Assembly (NCBI GenBank): GCA_004295085.1
Contig: SHNF01000011.1
Coordinates: 62,001-126,000 of the forward strand
DNA from: Planctomycetota bacterium
GTDB taxonomy: Bacteria > Planctomycetota > UBA1135
DNA: 64,000 nucleotides
Direction of reading: 5' to 3'
The first letter of the stretch is position 1; every line of letters begins with the position of its first letter. This document shows, one piece after another, positions 34,801 to 42,228 of this stretch. Below the pieces are notes generated by a model. That model did not search any database. It was not told the origin of the DNA and worked only from the letters and a program-made list of their open reading frames with translations. The translations under genes were made by a program, and so were the position numbers.

Positions 34801-35099
34801 GCGCCGGGCGCTGGGAAGAGGCGGCGGCGCTGGCCGGCGCCCTGCCCGAGTTCGCGCAGCAGCGCGCCGACAACTGCCGCTATGCCGCCGGGATCCTGGC
34901 CAGCTGCGCCGGACTGGCGTCCGGCGAGGCGGCCGAGCAATTCGGCGCGCTCGCCGTGGCACTGCTGGCGGAGGCCTGGGAGGCCGGCTATCCGGCCGCG
35001 GAGGACCTGCCCGGCGCCAGGGACCTGGATCCCCTGCGGGCGCGCGCCGACTTCCAGGGCCTGCTGGAGCAGGCGGCGGCCACGCCGGAATCGCCGTAA
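31830..35099 (+). CDS. membrane Ser/Thr protein kinase with TPR-like C-terminal region
   Basis: 1089 residues. A kinase domain spans about 70-390: FRLLRRIGGGGMGMVYLAEQ, RRVALKLV (ATP Lys), RGVVHRDIKPSNIM (catalytic loop), ILDFGLAQ and GSLPYMAPEQLRGE. Around 165-215 there is an insertion of about 45 residues before the catalytic loop. A transmembrane helix follows near 400 (AAVALGMGLAATVVVPTLLA), then about 650 residues of helical repeats typical of TPR arrays (ADAYRQALALGQRW-like units). This PknB-plus-TPR build is very common in planctomycetes. Probable signalling at the membrane, with the repeats outside as a binding platform; the signal is unknown. Confidence 0.9.
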   Translation: MGETPPLLHVVLAECLERYEHEGEAAIERACAAHPELAEDIRRRAAALLELGLLVEGAPAGDEALPRQMGEFRLLRRIGGGGMGMVYLAEQPRLGRRVALKLVRPEQLFFPGARARFEREAMAAARLQHPGIVAVHAVGEQDGIPYLAMEWVRGATLAQVIQALSGRPPQQLTGADLRLAVLHELRAEEEPAEAAPEDDSLPFRGSWEEVCLRLVREAAEALDHAHRRGVVHRDIKPSNIMVTPAGRVLILDFGLAQAEGVTRLTRSGSQLGSLPYMAPEQLRGESTRVGARSDVYALGVSLYELLALDLPYLAETTGRTRELILEARPLALRARNPAVSWETETVCLAAMEADPERRYASAADFARDLGNVLERRPIAARRPGLLRRARRWTQRRPAAAVALGMGLAATVVVPTLLAVQQGAARAQISAQYQRAEANFDTALAAVDRMLTRVAAERLVRTPQTEGLRRAVLQDALDFYRGFLQQKGDDPRLQYETARAWRRVGDISALQGDVGAATDAYRQALALGQRWEQSAPDQPGLLEELGLTRLGLGRLLGTAGDYEAAAAELAAALEIFARLSRQHGQQPEHVFQRGRARCGLAVLQWNRGELETALDAFEGGLADLHARLAAPESDPWDRAELAEQTAKYGNMLSVAGRHEHAQQAFQSAWELLEAALDAWPEDPVLLRQRGRLARSRAGLEERRGDAAAAEASYREAIALQERVAVELPSETEVRLELSASCQGLAALLRRQRRPEEAEALLRLSLEALQRIAALAPAVVDYRRNLATALSEHAQLLGDLRRLADALEQQQESLRLFRELADEVPGHAEIRKGLGRSQRRLGYLLADAGRFDEAVDAARAALAVHESMLAELPDVPALQSECADSAEGCANLLLRWGRLDEAVPLYRRAIELRETLAAQHPERPEFASLAGHAAFNLAQLELERPEPAPETLVALAQRDLELQEQALRASPEHPVFRERARAARQLLARSLIRAGRWEEAAALAGALPEFAQQRADNCRYAAGILASCAGLASGEAAEQFGALAVALLAEAWEAGYPAAEDLPGARDLDPLRARADFQGLLEQAAATPESP

Positions 35100-35183
35100 C
35101 GGCGGCCGGCCCTTTCCGATGGATGCGGGGCCCCCGGAATTCCCCGGCGGCATCCACTGGCAAGCAATCAACCCGCATCACCC

Positions 35184-36767
35184 GTGAAGCACTTCCTCCA
35201 CCTCCTTCCCGCGCTGGCTGTCCTGTCCTCCGCCGCCCTCGGCCAGGACTTCAATGACGACGGGTATCGCGACCTCGCCATCGGAGCGCCCGGTGAAGAC
35301 ATCAATGGAGCTGCCGATGCCGGCGCCGTTCACGTGCTCTATGGCAGCATGAACGGCTTGACCGGCACCAGCGACCAGTTCCTGCACCAGGACGCCGACG
35401 GCATCTTCGACACGGCCGAGCCCGGCGACCGCTTCGGCTCCGCGCTGGCTTACGGCGATTTCGACAGCGACGGCTTCGACGACCTCGCGGTCGGCGTTCC
35501 CTACCAGGACAAGGCCGGCAAGGCCAATGCCGGCATGGTGCAGGTCTTCTACGGCAGCGCCACCGGCCTGGGCACTGCGAAGCAGCAGTTGCTCAGCCTG
35601 GACGACTACAACATGTCGGGCCCTTCGGCCGCCGGCGACCAGTTCGGCAAGGCGCTGTGCTCCGGCGACTTCAACGGCGACGGCCGCCAGGACCTCGCCA
35701 TCGGCATCCCCTACGACGACGTCAGCGGCGTGACGGACGCCGGCTCGGTGCGCGTGGTCTACGGCGGAGGCATCTTCTTCAACCTGGACACGGGGACCGC
35801 TCAATCCTGGAGCCAGGCCAACTGCGGCGGCGGCGAGCTCCTGGAAGCCGGCGACCACTTCGGCTGGAGCCTGGCGGCGGAGAGCTTCAACGGCTTCGAC
35901 GCCAACGGCTGGCGCTGCGAGGACCTCGCCATCGGCGTGCCCGACGAGGACCTGAATGGCGTCAGCAACTGCGGCGCCGTGCACGTTCTGGCGGGCTCCA
36001 GCACCAAGCTGACCTCCGCCGGCTCCCAGCTCTGGCACCAGGACCATCCCAACATGATCGGCGGCAACGACCCCGGCGACAACTTCGGCTACTCCCTGGC
36101 CGCCGGCGACTTCAGCTCCGACGGCTACTTCGACCTCGCCATCGGCGCGCCCTACGAGAAGATCTACGTCGCCTACGACCTCAACGAGCCCTTCACCCCC
36201 CTGCCGAGCGCCGGCACTGTCACCGTGATCTACGGATCGCCCGCCGGCCTGAGCGGCGTCGGCGGCGACTTGGTCTACCAGAACGCCTACGCGATCCAGG
36301 AGGAGAGCGAGGCCGGCGACCTGTTCGGCTTCAGCCTGGCCGCCGGGACCATCGACGGCGACCAGCATTGGGATCTTGTGATCGGCATCCCGTGGGAGAG
36401 CGTCGGCTCGGTGCCCGCGGCCGGCGCCGTGGCGGTGCTGTTCGGCTCCGCGAGCGGCATCAAGTTCACCGGCAACCAGCTCTGGCACCAGGACTCGAGC
36501 GGCATCCTGGGCGTCGCCGAGGACGCGGACGGCTTCGGCTTCACCGTGACCTGCGCCGACTTCAACGCCGACGGCCGGATGGACGTGGCCGTCGGGGCCT
36601 ACCTCGAGGACGTCGACGGCGTGCTGGCGGCCGGCTCGGTGTCGGTGCTGCGCGGCAGCAACGGCGGCCTGACCGCCACCGGCAACCAGCTCTGGACCCA
36701 GAACAGCGCCGGCGTCGAGGACTCCAACGAAATGTCCGACACCTTCGGCTCGGCCCTGTGCCAGTAG
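35184..36767 (+). CDS. secreted integrin-alpha-like FG-GAP propeller protein
   Basis: 527 residues with a clear signal peptide (MKHFLHLLPALAVLSSAALG). Seven FG-GAP units follow, each pairing a DxNxDGxxDLAIG calcium loop with a GAVHVLYGS.xGLT strand (for example DFNDDGYRDLAIG, DFDSDGFDDLAVG, DFNGDGRQDLAIG, DFNADGRMDVAVG). The repeated GDxFGSALA.GDF phrase is the FG-GAP core. Fold is a seven-bladed calcium propeller, probably extracellular and adhesive or structural. An intrinsic terminator follows. Confidence 0.87.
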   Translation: MKHFLHLLPALAVLSSAALGQDFNDDGYRDLAIGAPGEDINGAADAGAVHVLYGSMNGLTGTSDQFLHQDADGIFDTAEPGDRFGSALAYGDFDSDGFDDLAVGVPYQDKAGKANAGMVQVFYGSATGLGTAKQQLLSLDDYNMSGPSAAGDQFGKALCSGDFNGDGRQDLAIGIPYDDVSGVTDAGSVRVVYGGGIFFNLDTGTAQSWSQANCGGGELLEAGDHFGWSLAAESFNGFDANGWRCEDLAIGVPDEDLNGVSNCGAVHVLAGSSTKLTSAGSQLWHQDHPNMIGGNDPGDNFGYSLAAGDFSSDGYFDLAIGAPYEKIYVAYDLNEPFTPLPSAGTVTVIYGSPAGLSGVGGDLVYQNAYAIQEESEAGDLFGFSLAAGTIDGDQHWDLVIGIPWESVGSVPAAGAVAVLFGSASGIKFTGNQLWHQDSSGILGVAEDADGFGFTVTCADFNADGRMDVAVGAYLEDVDGVLAAGSVSVLRGSNGGLTATGNQLWTQNSAGVEDSNEMSDTFGSALCQ

Positions 36768-36782
36768 CCGGATCCACGGCCC

Positions 36783-36821
36783 GCGCCCGGTCTCGACGAG
36801 AGGCCGGGCGCTTCTTTTCTT
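36783..36821. terminator. intrinsic terminator shared by convergent genes
   Basis: GCGCCCGG pairs with CCGGGCGC, with an inner TCTC/GAGA stem, followed by TTCTTTTCTT. It starts 15 bp after the FG-GAP stop, and its T-tract runs into the TAA stop of the convergent sigma factor gene. Confidence 0.75.
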
Positions 36822-37410
36822 AGCCCGGACTCACCAACAGATCGGACAGGCGCACCAGCGCGCGCGACAGCAGCGTCCGCACCGCGCCTTCGCTCTTGCC
36901 CATCTGCGCGCCGATCTCGGCCCGGCTCAGGCCCACGATCTTGGCCAGCAGGATCACCTCGCGCTCCTCCTCGCTCAGCTTCTCGAAGCATTCCTCCATG
37001 CGCGCCACCTCCTCCGCCGCCATCACGCGCGCGCTCGGGGTCATGATCGTGCGGTACTGCGCTGCCAGCAGCGGCTGCGCGTCGGCGCCGCCGTAGCCGG
37101 CCTCGCGCCGCAGGTCGCGCTTGCCTGCCTGGTGGTGGTCGCAGCGGTCGGCGATCTTGCGCGCCGCCGTGGTGAACAGCCAGCAGCGGAAGTTGGCTTC
37201 GCCCTGATACTGGAACCGGTCCAAGTTGCGCAGGATGTCGGCGCACACCGACTGCACCAGGTCGCCGCTGTCCTCGCGCATGCGCAGCATCCGGCCCATG
37301 CGCAGGCGTACGAACGCCTGCAGTCCCGGCAGCTGCTGCGCCAGCAGTTCCCCCACCGCCCCGGAGTCGCCCCGGCTGGCGCGCTGCAGCAGCTGCTCGG
37401 AGCGCTCCAT
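36820..37410 (-). CDS. ECF-type RNA polymerase sigma factor
   Basis: 196 residues. Region 2: EDSGDLVQSVCADILRNLDRF followed by FRCWLFTTAARKIADRCDHH. Region 4: ECFEKLSEEEREVILLAKIV followed by GLSRAEIGAQMGKSEGAVRTLLSRAL, a helix-turn-helix. No region 3, so it is of the ECF class. It follows the aldehyde dehydrogenase by 8 bp on the same strand and is likely co-transcribed with it. No anti-sigma factor is adjacent. Likely controls an unknown regulon. Confidence 0.88.
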   Translation of the reverse strand: MERSEQLLQRASRGDSGAVGELLAQQLPGLQAFVRLRMGRMLRMREDSGDLVQSVCADILRNLDRFQYQGEANFRCWLFTTAARKIADRCDHHQAGKRDLRREAGYGGADAQPLLAAQYRTIMTPSARVMAAEEVARMEECFEKLSEEEREVILLAKIVGLSRAEIGAQMGKSEGAVRTLLSRALVRLSDLLVSPG

Positions 37411-37418
37411 CGCGGCTC

Positions 37419-38870
37419 CTAGGGCGCCGGCAAGGCCACGCACACGTTGCGCACCTCGCTGAAGAAGTCGAGCGACCACTGCCCGCCCTCGCGGCCCACG
37501 CCGGAGTCCTTCACACCTCCAAACGGCGTGCGCAGGTCGCGCAGCAGCCAGCAGTTCACCCACACCACGCCGGCCGCCAGCGCGCCGGCGACGCGGTGCG
37601 CGCGCGCGAGGTCCGTGGTCCACACGGAAGCCGCGAGCCCGTAGCGCACGCCATTCGCCAGCGACACAGCCTCCTCCTCGCTGTCGAAGGGGTGCACGGT
37701 GACGACCGGGCCGAAGATCTCCTCGGTGGCGGTGCGGCACGAAGGACTGAGGCCAGCGATGACCGTTGGTGCCAGAAAGGCACCATTCGCCACGGGCGGC
37801 GGCAGGGAGGGACGCTCGCCGCCGCAGAGCACGGCTCCACCCTCTTGCTTCGCGAGCCGGACATAGCCCTCGACCTTGTCCCGATGCTGCGGCGAGATCA
37901 GCGCACCCAGCTCGGTCTTCGGATCGCCGGGATCTCCGATCTTCATGCTCCGGACCCGCGCCACCAGCGCTTCCACGAAGCGTTCGTAGATCTTGCGCTC
38001 CACCAGCACGCGCGAGCCGCACAGGCACACCTGCCCCTGGTTCAGGAAGCCGGCGCGCACCGTTCCCGCGATCGCGGCCTCGAAATCGGCGTCGGCGAAC
38101 ACCACGGTCGGGTTCTTGCCGCCCAGCTCGAGACTGAGCTTCTTGAACTGCGGTGCCGCGGAGGCTGCCACCTTCGCGCCGGTGGCGGTCCCGCCGGTGA
38201 ACGAGATGGCGGCGACGCCCGGATGCCCCACCAGCGCCTGTCCCGCTTCGGGACCGAGCCCGTGCACCAGGTTGAAGGCGCCGCGCGGCGCCCCGGCGTC
38301 GTGGATGATCTCGGCCAGCGCCTGGGCCGTGAGCGGGGTCAGCTCGGAGGGCTTCGCCACCACCGAGTTGCCCATCCCGAGCGCCGGCGCCGTCTTCCAG
38401 GTCAGCAGGTAGAGGGGCAGGTTCCACGGCGTGATCAGCCCGACCACGCCGAGCGGCCGGCGCAGCGTGTAATTGAGCGCGCCCGCCATCTCGTGGCAGG
38501 CGGTCTGGTCGTGGCGGACCGCACCTGCGAAGAAGCGGAAGTTGAGGATGGCGCGCGGGATGTCCACGCTGCGCGCCAGCGCGACCGGCTTGCCGGTGTC
38601 CTGAGACTCCAGCTGCGCCAGCTCCTCGGCGCGCTGCTCGATGCCATCGGCGATCTTCTCCAGCAGCTCGGCGCGCCCGGAAGCGGAAACCTGATTCCGG
38701 GCCGCGGCGACCGCCGCGTCCACGTCGGCGGCGCCGCTGCGCGGCACGCGCGCGATGCGCTCGCCGGTGGCCGGGTTGAAGTCGTCCAGGAACTGGCTCG
38801 ACTGCGGCGGGACGAAGCTGCCGCCGATGTAGTTCGAGAGCGTGCGCACCGCGCTCATCGTGCGGCTCAT
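37419..38870 (-). CDS. aldehyde dehydrogenase, 2-aminomuconic/2-hydroxymuconic semialdehyde dehydrogenase type
   Basis: 483 residues of the ALDH superfamily: PWNLPLYLLTWKTAPALGMG (NAD site), SFTGGTATGAKV, catalytic Glu in LELGGKNP, catalytic Cys in NQGQVCLCGSR, and EEIFGPVVTV. The segment WLLRDLRTPFGGVKDSGVGR is characteristic of 2-aminomuconate and 2-hydroxymuconate semialdehyde dehydrogenases, where the Arg contacts the substrate carboxylate. That would link it to the LigB-type dioxygenase and RidA fusion at 14-17 kb. Start ATG overlaps the asparaginase stop (ATGA). Confidence 0.85.
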   Translation of the reverse strand: MSRTMSAVRTLSNYIGGSFVPPQSSQFLDDFNPATGERIARVPRSGAADVDAAVAAARNQVSASGRAELLEKIADGIEQRAEELAQLESQDTGKPVALARSVDIPRAILNFRFFAGAVRHDQTACHEMAGALNYTLRRPLGVVGLITPWNLPLYLLTWKTAPALGMGNSVVAKPSELTPLTAQALAEIIHDAGAPRGAFNLVHGLGPEAGQALVGHPGVAAISFTGGTATGAKVAASAAPQFKKLSLELGGKNPTVVFADADFEAAIAGTVRAGFLNQGQVCLCGSRVLVERKIYERFVEALVARVRSMKIGDPGDPKTELGALISPQHRDKVEGYVRLAKQEGGAVLCGGERPSLPPPVANGAFLAPTVIAGLSPSCRTATEEIFGPVVTVHPFDSEEEAVSLANGVRYGLAASVWTTDLARAHRVAGALAAGVVWVNCWLLRDLRTPFGGVKDSGVGREGGQWSLDFFSEVRNVCVALPAP

Positions 38871-39958
38871 GGCGTCGGCCCTCCGTGCGCCCCGGCGTAG
38901 CGCTCCCACGCGTAGTAGTAGCGGTCGCGGTCGGGATCCCACTCGTCCCAGGTCGGGATCTTCTCCAGCAGCTCGCGCCGCTGCGGCGGCACCACCCCGG
39001 GCACGAGGAAGGCCTTCTGGCGGTGCAGCGGATACGGGTTGCGCAGCTCGAAGCCGAGCACGCCCAGCACCGAGCGCGCGATGGTCCAGGTGGCGCGCGG
39101 GTTCCAGCCGTGCGCGATCTTGATCACGACGCCCAGGCCCTCCGGATAGTCCGGGTGAAGCACCGCGAGCCCGAGCAGCCCGTCGGCGCCTTCCTTGCCG
39201 AGCACGCGCCCGCCGCAGGTCTTCAGAATGGTGCTGTCCAGGCGGTTGAAGCCGCCGATGAGGTCGGGATGGCGCTGCATCGCCTCCCAGATCCAGTCTT
39301 CATCCTTGTGCCGGGCCAGGTGCGCGTACAGCACCGCCAGCTCCGAGACCGTGTTGCTCGCCGTCGGCAGCCCGCAGCCGTCGCGGGCCAGCCGCAGCGG
39401 CTGCCAGTCCACCCCGAGAATGCTCCGCATCTGCTCCAGGTAGGCCTGGAAGAAAGGGTGCTGCGGCAGCGTGTAGCCGGCGCGGTTCCAGCCCTTCAGC
39501 CGGCAGCCGAGCAGGATGGCCGCGTGCTCGCCGCTGCAGGTGTGGAACCAGCGGCGCGGCCGGCGCACCTGGCGGCCGAACTGCACCAGGGGCACGTCCA
39601 GCGGCGTCTGCATCAGCCCCCACTCGTCCTTGCGCAGCAGCGACTGCGCCGCCTCGACGTGCTCGCTGTCGCCGTTGTGCGAGCTGACCGCGATCGCCTT
39701 CTGCTCCCAGCTCGTGACCGGCTCCAGCACCTGCGCCAGCGGCCGGATCATCAACGGCTTCATCATGCTGCGCCCGTAGCACAGCACGTTCCCCCCGAAG
39801 CTGTGCACGATCTTCCCGCCGCTGGCCCAGGACACCGCGCCGTGGATCGTGGTCTCGCTCACCCCGTTGCGCCGGTAGTCCACCAGCGGCTCCCACTCCA
39901 CGTCGCGCCCGGTGGGAATGCGCGCGTCGCCCTCGCCCAGCGGGCTGGCCGGGTACAT
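38867..39958 (-). CDS. asparaginase II family protein
   Basis: 363 residues from the ATG at 39958 (a GTG at 40024 is possible). It matches the asparaginase II family: WEPLVDYRRNGVSETTIHGA, MMKPLMIRPL, AIAVSSHNGDSEHV, HTCSGEHAAILLGC, LPQHPFFQAYLEQM, DGCGLPTASNTV. Family members hydrolyse asparagine or related amides; the true substrate is open. It is first in a coupled operon with a semialdehyde dehydrogenase and sigma factor, an unusual setting that may point to an amide in aromatic amino acid breakdown (inference). Confidence 0.8.
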   Translation of the reverse strand: MYPASPLGEGDARIPTGRDVEWEPLVDYRRNGVSETTIHGAVSWASGGKIVHSFGGNVLCYGRSMMKPLMIRPLAQVLEPVTSWEQKAIAVSSHNGDSEHVEAAQSLLRKDEWGLMQTPLDVPLVQFGRQVRRPRRWFHTCSGEHAAILLGCRLKGWNRAGYTLPQHPFFQAYLEQMRSILGVDWQPLRLARDGCGLPTASNTVSELAVLYAHLARHKDEDWIWEAMQRHPDLIGGFNRLDSTILKTCGGRVLGKEGADGLLGLAVLHPDYPEGLGVVIKIAHGWNPRATWTIARSVLGVLGFELRNPYPLHRQKAFLVPGVVPPQRRELLEKIPTWDEWDPDRDRYYYAWERYAGAHGGPTP

Positions 39959-40129
39959 GCGGCTCGCGGGCGGGCGCAGTCCGACTCCATCCGGAACGGT
40001 CACGGCCGGAGTATAGCCCGGCACGCTTCGCCTCCAGAACTGGCGCCCTATACTGGGAATCCGCGCTCCGCAGCGACTCTTCGCGGCGGCGGCTCGGATT
40101 CTCGTTCACCACTCATCCCAGGCATCTCC

Positions 40130-41047
40130 ATGAAGCACTCCCTGTTCCTTGCACTTCCCCTGGCGGCCGCGCTGAGCGCCGCCGCGCTCTCCGCCCAGTC
40201 TCCCGGCGATCCGGACCGCGTCCAGCCCGGTTCCGGTGCCGTCGCACCCTCAAGCCTGCTGCGCAACGCCGCGACCTGTCTCACGGTCGACGCCACCGGC
40301 GCGGACAATTTCACCACCGCCGACTACCACGGCGTCACGAACAACGACTGCATGGCGGTGGCGTCGCTGAGCATCTCGCTCGCCAACGACAGTGACGCGT
40401 TCTGGGACTTCGACGGCGGCTCCACCTTCGGCAATGCCACGGCTCCCGTGATCGGAGCGATCGGCGGCATGAACGCGGCCGACGTCACCTGGAGCTACGA
40501 CGCCTTGTATCCCCACCCGGTCGTCCTGACCGCCACCTTCAACCCGCCGATGGCGCCGGGCGCGTTCTTCCGCTTCGGTGCGGACACGGACTTCTTCGTC
40601 AGCGATCCGTGCGCCGGCGGCAATTTCGGGGCGGCGCCCGCCACCATCACCGCCACGTTCGTGAACGGCCGTGTGCGCACGCACAACTACGTCACCCAGA
40701 GCGCCACCAGCTCCACCGCCGAGGCCTCCGGCGCCGGCCTCAGCCTCACCCTGGCCGGCGCCTGCCCCGGCACCATCGGCGTCACGATCAGCGGAGCGGG
40801 CCCCGGCAACAACGTGGCGCTCCTCTACGCCTTCGGCATGGGCTCGGTGCGGGTGCCGGCCGGCCGGCCGTGCGCTGGCACCCTGCTGTGCCTCGATCCG
40901 CCCGTGACCTTGCTGGCCGTCCTCACCGCCAACGCCGGCGGCATGGCAGCGGCGTCCGGCAACGCTCCGGCGGCCGCCTGCGGCAACGTCTTCGTGCAGG
41001 CGATCGACCTCGGCACCTGCGAGATCAGCAACGTCGCCGGCTTGTAG
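40130..41047 (+). CDS. secreted protein with Cys-containing C-terminal domain
   Basis: 305 residues with a signal peptide (MKHSLFLALPLAAALSAAALSAQ). The middle (CLTVDATGADNFTTADYHGV, SDAFWDFDGGSTFG) is a beta-type domain I do not recognise. The last 100 residues (GACPGTIGVTISGAGPGNNV, GRPCAGTLLCLD, PAAACGNVFVQAIDLGTCE, then ISNVAG) repeat the domain seen at the end of the protein at 10786-12417. Probably extracellular. Followed by a 17-bp perfect hairpin. Confidence 0.72.
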   Translation: MKHSLFLALPLAAALSAAALSAQSPGDPDRVQPGSGAVAPSSLLRNAATCLTVDATGADNFTTADYHGVTNNDCMAVASLSISLANDSDAFWDFDGGSTFGNATAPVIGAIGGMNAADVTWSYDALYPHPVVLTATFNPPMAPGAFFRFGADTDFFVSDPCAGGNFGAAPATITATFVNGRVRTHNYVTQSATSSTAEASGAGLSLTLAGACPGTIGVTISGAGPGNNVALLYAFGMGSVRVPAGRPCAGTLLCLDPPVTLLAVLTANAGGMAAASGNAPAAACGNVFVQAIDLGTCEISNVAGL

Positions 41048-41071
41048 CGGACGAGACGCGGCATCCGAAAG

Positions 41072-41109
41072 CGTGGCGTTTGGTGCCCTCCCGGGCACCA
41101 AACGCCACG
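41072..41109. terminator. perfect 17-bp hairpin, terminator or palindromic repeat
   Basis: CGTGGCGTTTGGTGCCC pairs perfectly with its complement around a TCCC loop, 24 bp after the secreted-protein stop. There is no T-run. The arm and loop (21 bases) recur at 42109-42129 beyond the next two genes, so this may be a dispersed palindrome acting as terminator. Confidence 0.65.
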
Positions 41110-41152
41110 GTGCCGGAGACCGGGCCACCCACCGCCGCGTGATTGCGGTGTC

Positions 41153-41190
41153 TTGACAGGCCTTACAATCGTTATACACTTATATAAGTG
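41153..41190 (+). promoter_or_regulatory. promoter with palindromic operator for arsR-type gene; probably leaderless
   Basis: A -35 TTGACA (41153-41158) and a -10 TACACT (41175-41180) are spaced 16 bp apart. The 14-bp perfect palindrome CACTTATATAAGTG (41177-41190) overlaps the -10 and the GTG start codon, and stands out as AT-rich in a GC-rich region. A start site about 7 bp after the -10 coincides with the GTG, so the mRNA may have no leader. Repressor binding here would block RNA polymerase. Confidence 0.7.
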
Positions 41191-41502
41191 ACGGCCTACG
41201 GAACGACTCTGGCAGCGCTCGCCGACCCGACCCGGCGCTCCCTGTTCGAGCGCCTGCGGCGGCGCGAGCTGGCCGTGGGCGAGCTGGCCCGGGCGCTGCG
41301 CATCTCGCAACCGGCCGTGTCGCAGCACCTCGGCGTGCTGGCGCGCGCGCGCCTGGTGCGCGAGCGGCGCGAGGGCACGCGCCACTACTTCAGCGCCAGT
41401 CCGGAAGGCCTGGCGGAGCTGCGCACCTACCTCGAATCGCTCTGGGACGACGTGCTGGCCGCCTATGCCGGCGCCCCGGGACCGAAGCCACGAAAGCCAT
41501 GA
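41188..41502 (+). CDS. ArsR-family transcriptional repressor
   Basis: 104 residues with a winged helix: LAALADPTRRSLFERLRRRE, ELARALRISQPAVSQHLGVL (recognition helix), and VRERREGTRHYFSASPEGLA. No Cys metal site is present, which fits the SdpR-like branch usually paired with AHSA1/SRPBCC proteins rather than arsenic sensors. Starts at GTG within a palindromic operator, so autoregulation is likely. The stop overlaps the next start (ATGA). Confidence 0.9.
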   Translation: MTAYGTTLAALADPTRRSLFERLRRRELAVGELARALRISQPAVSQHLGVLARARLVRERREGTRHYFSASPEGLAELRTYLESLWDDVLAAYAGAPGPKPRKP

Positions 41503-42056
41503 CCTCCACTCCCATCGCGCCGCTGCGCAGGTCGATCCTCGTGCCCTGGGCCCAGGAGGCGGCCTTCCGCCGCTTCACCGCCGAGATCGGCACCTGGTGG
41601 CCCCTGCGCTCGCACTCGGTCGGCGGAGAACGCAGCGAAACGGTGATCTTCGAGGGCCGCGTCGGCGGGCGCTTGTACGAGCGGATCCGCGGCGGCGAGG
41701 AATCCACCTGGGGCACCGTCACCGCGTGGGAGCCTCCGGCGCGCGTAGTCTTCACCTGGCATCCCGGTCGGGCCGCCGAGCTGGAGCAGGAGATCGAGCT
41801 GCGCTTCATCCCGCAAGGCGGCGGCACGCGCCTGGAGCTGACGCACAGCGGCTGGGAGAAGCTGGGCGCGCTCGGCCCCAAGGCCCGGCGCGGCTACCGC
41901 ATCGGCTGGGCCTACGTGCTGCGCCTGTACGCGGACCGCAAGTCCAGCCCGGTGGTCTGGGGCCTCGACGGGCTGATGTGGGCCCTGCAGCCATTGCAAC
42001 GCCGCATGGCGCGCCGCGCTCAGGCAATGTCCGAGAGCGGGAGCGCGGCCCGGTAG
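41499..42056 (+). CDS. AHSA1/SRPBCC-domain protein
   Basis: 185 residues. The N-terminal 150 residues have the START-like AHSA1 pattern: LRRSILVPWAQEAAFRRFTA, WWPLRSHSVGG, VIFEGRVGGRLYERIRGGEE, WGTVTAWEPPARVVFTWHPG, ELRFIPQGGGTRLELTHSGW. Such domains bind hydrophobic ligands. Coupled with an ArsR repressor, a pairing seen in many bacteria; the ligand is unknown. Confidence 0.87.
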   Translation: MTSTPIAPLRRSILVPWAQEAAFRRFTAEIGTWWPLRSHSVGGERSETVIFEGRVGGRLYERIRGGEESTWGTVTAWEPPARVVFTWHPGRAAELEQEIELRFIPQGGGTRLELTHSGWEKLGALGPKARRGYRIGWAYVLRLYADRKSSPVVWGLDGLMWALQPLQRRMARRAQAMSESGSAAR

Positions 42057-42108
42057 CGATTCCGGGTCTCGGCGGCTTGCATCACTTCCGGTGTGGTTTC
42101 GGAAACCA

Positions 42109-42200
42109 TGGCGTTTGGTGCCCTCCCGGCACCACTCGTGCTTGCGTCCCGAATTGTCGTCGCAGGCGGCACGTCGGCTGGGTGGTGCCAAGTTGGCACC
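42109..42200. repeat. second copy of a palindromic repeat plus further hairpin
   Basis: Bases 42109-42129 repeat 21 bases of the hairpin at 41074-41094 exactly, then degrade. At 42184-42200 GGTGCCAA/TTGGCACC forms another stem. The 172-bp gap 42057-42228 between converging genes holds only these elements. They may end transcription from both sides. Confidence 0.55.
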
Positions 42201-42228
42201 AAGTGCGACGTTCCGGAGGGCGCGGCCT

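Noticed and set aside
31563..35171. A 1202-residue open frame on the minus strand
   Set aside because: Antisense to the well-supported kinase gene. Composition is Gln/Arg/His-rich with no motif; produced by high GC at third positions of the real gene.
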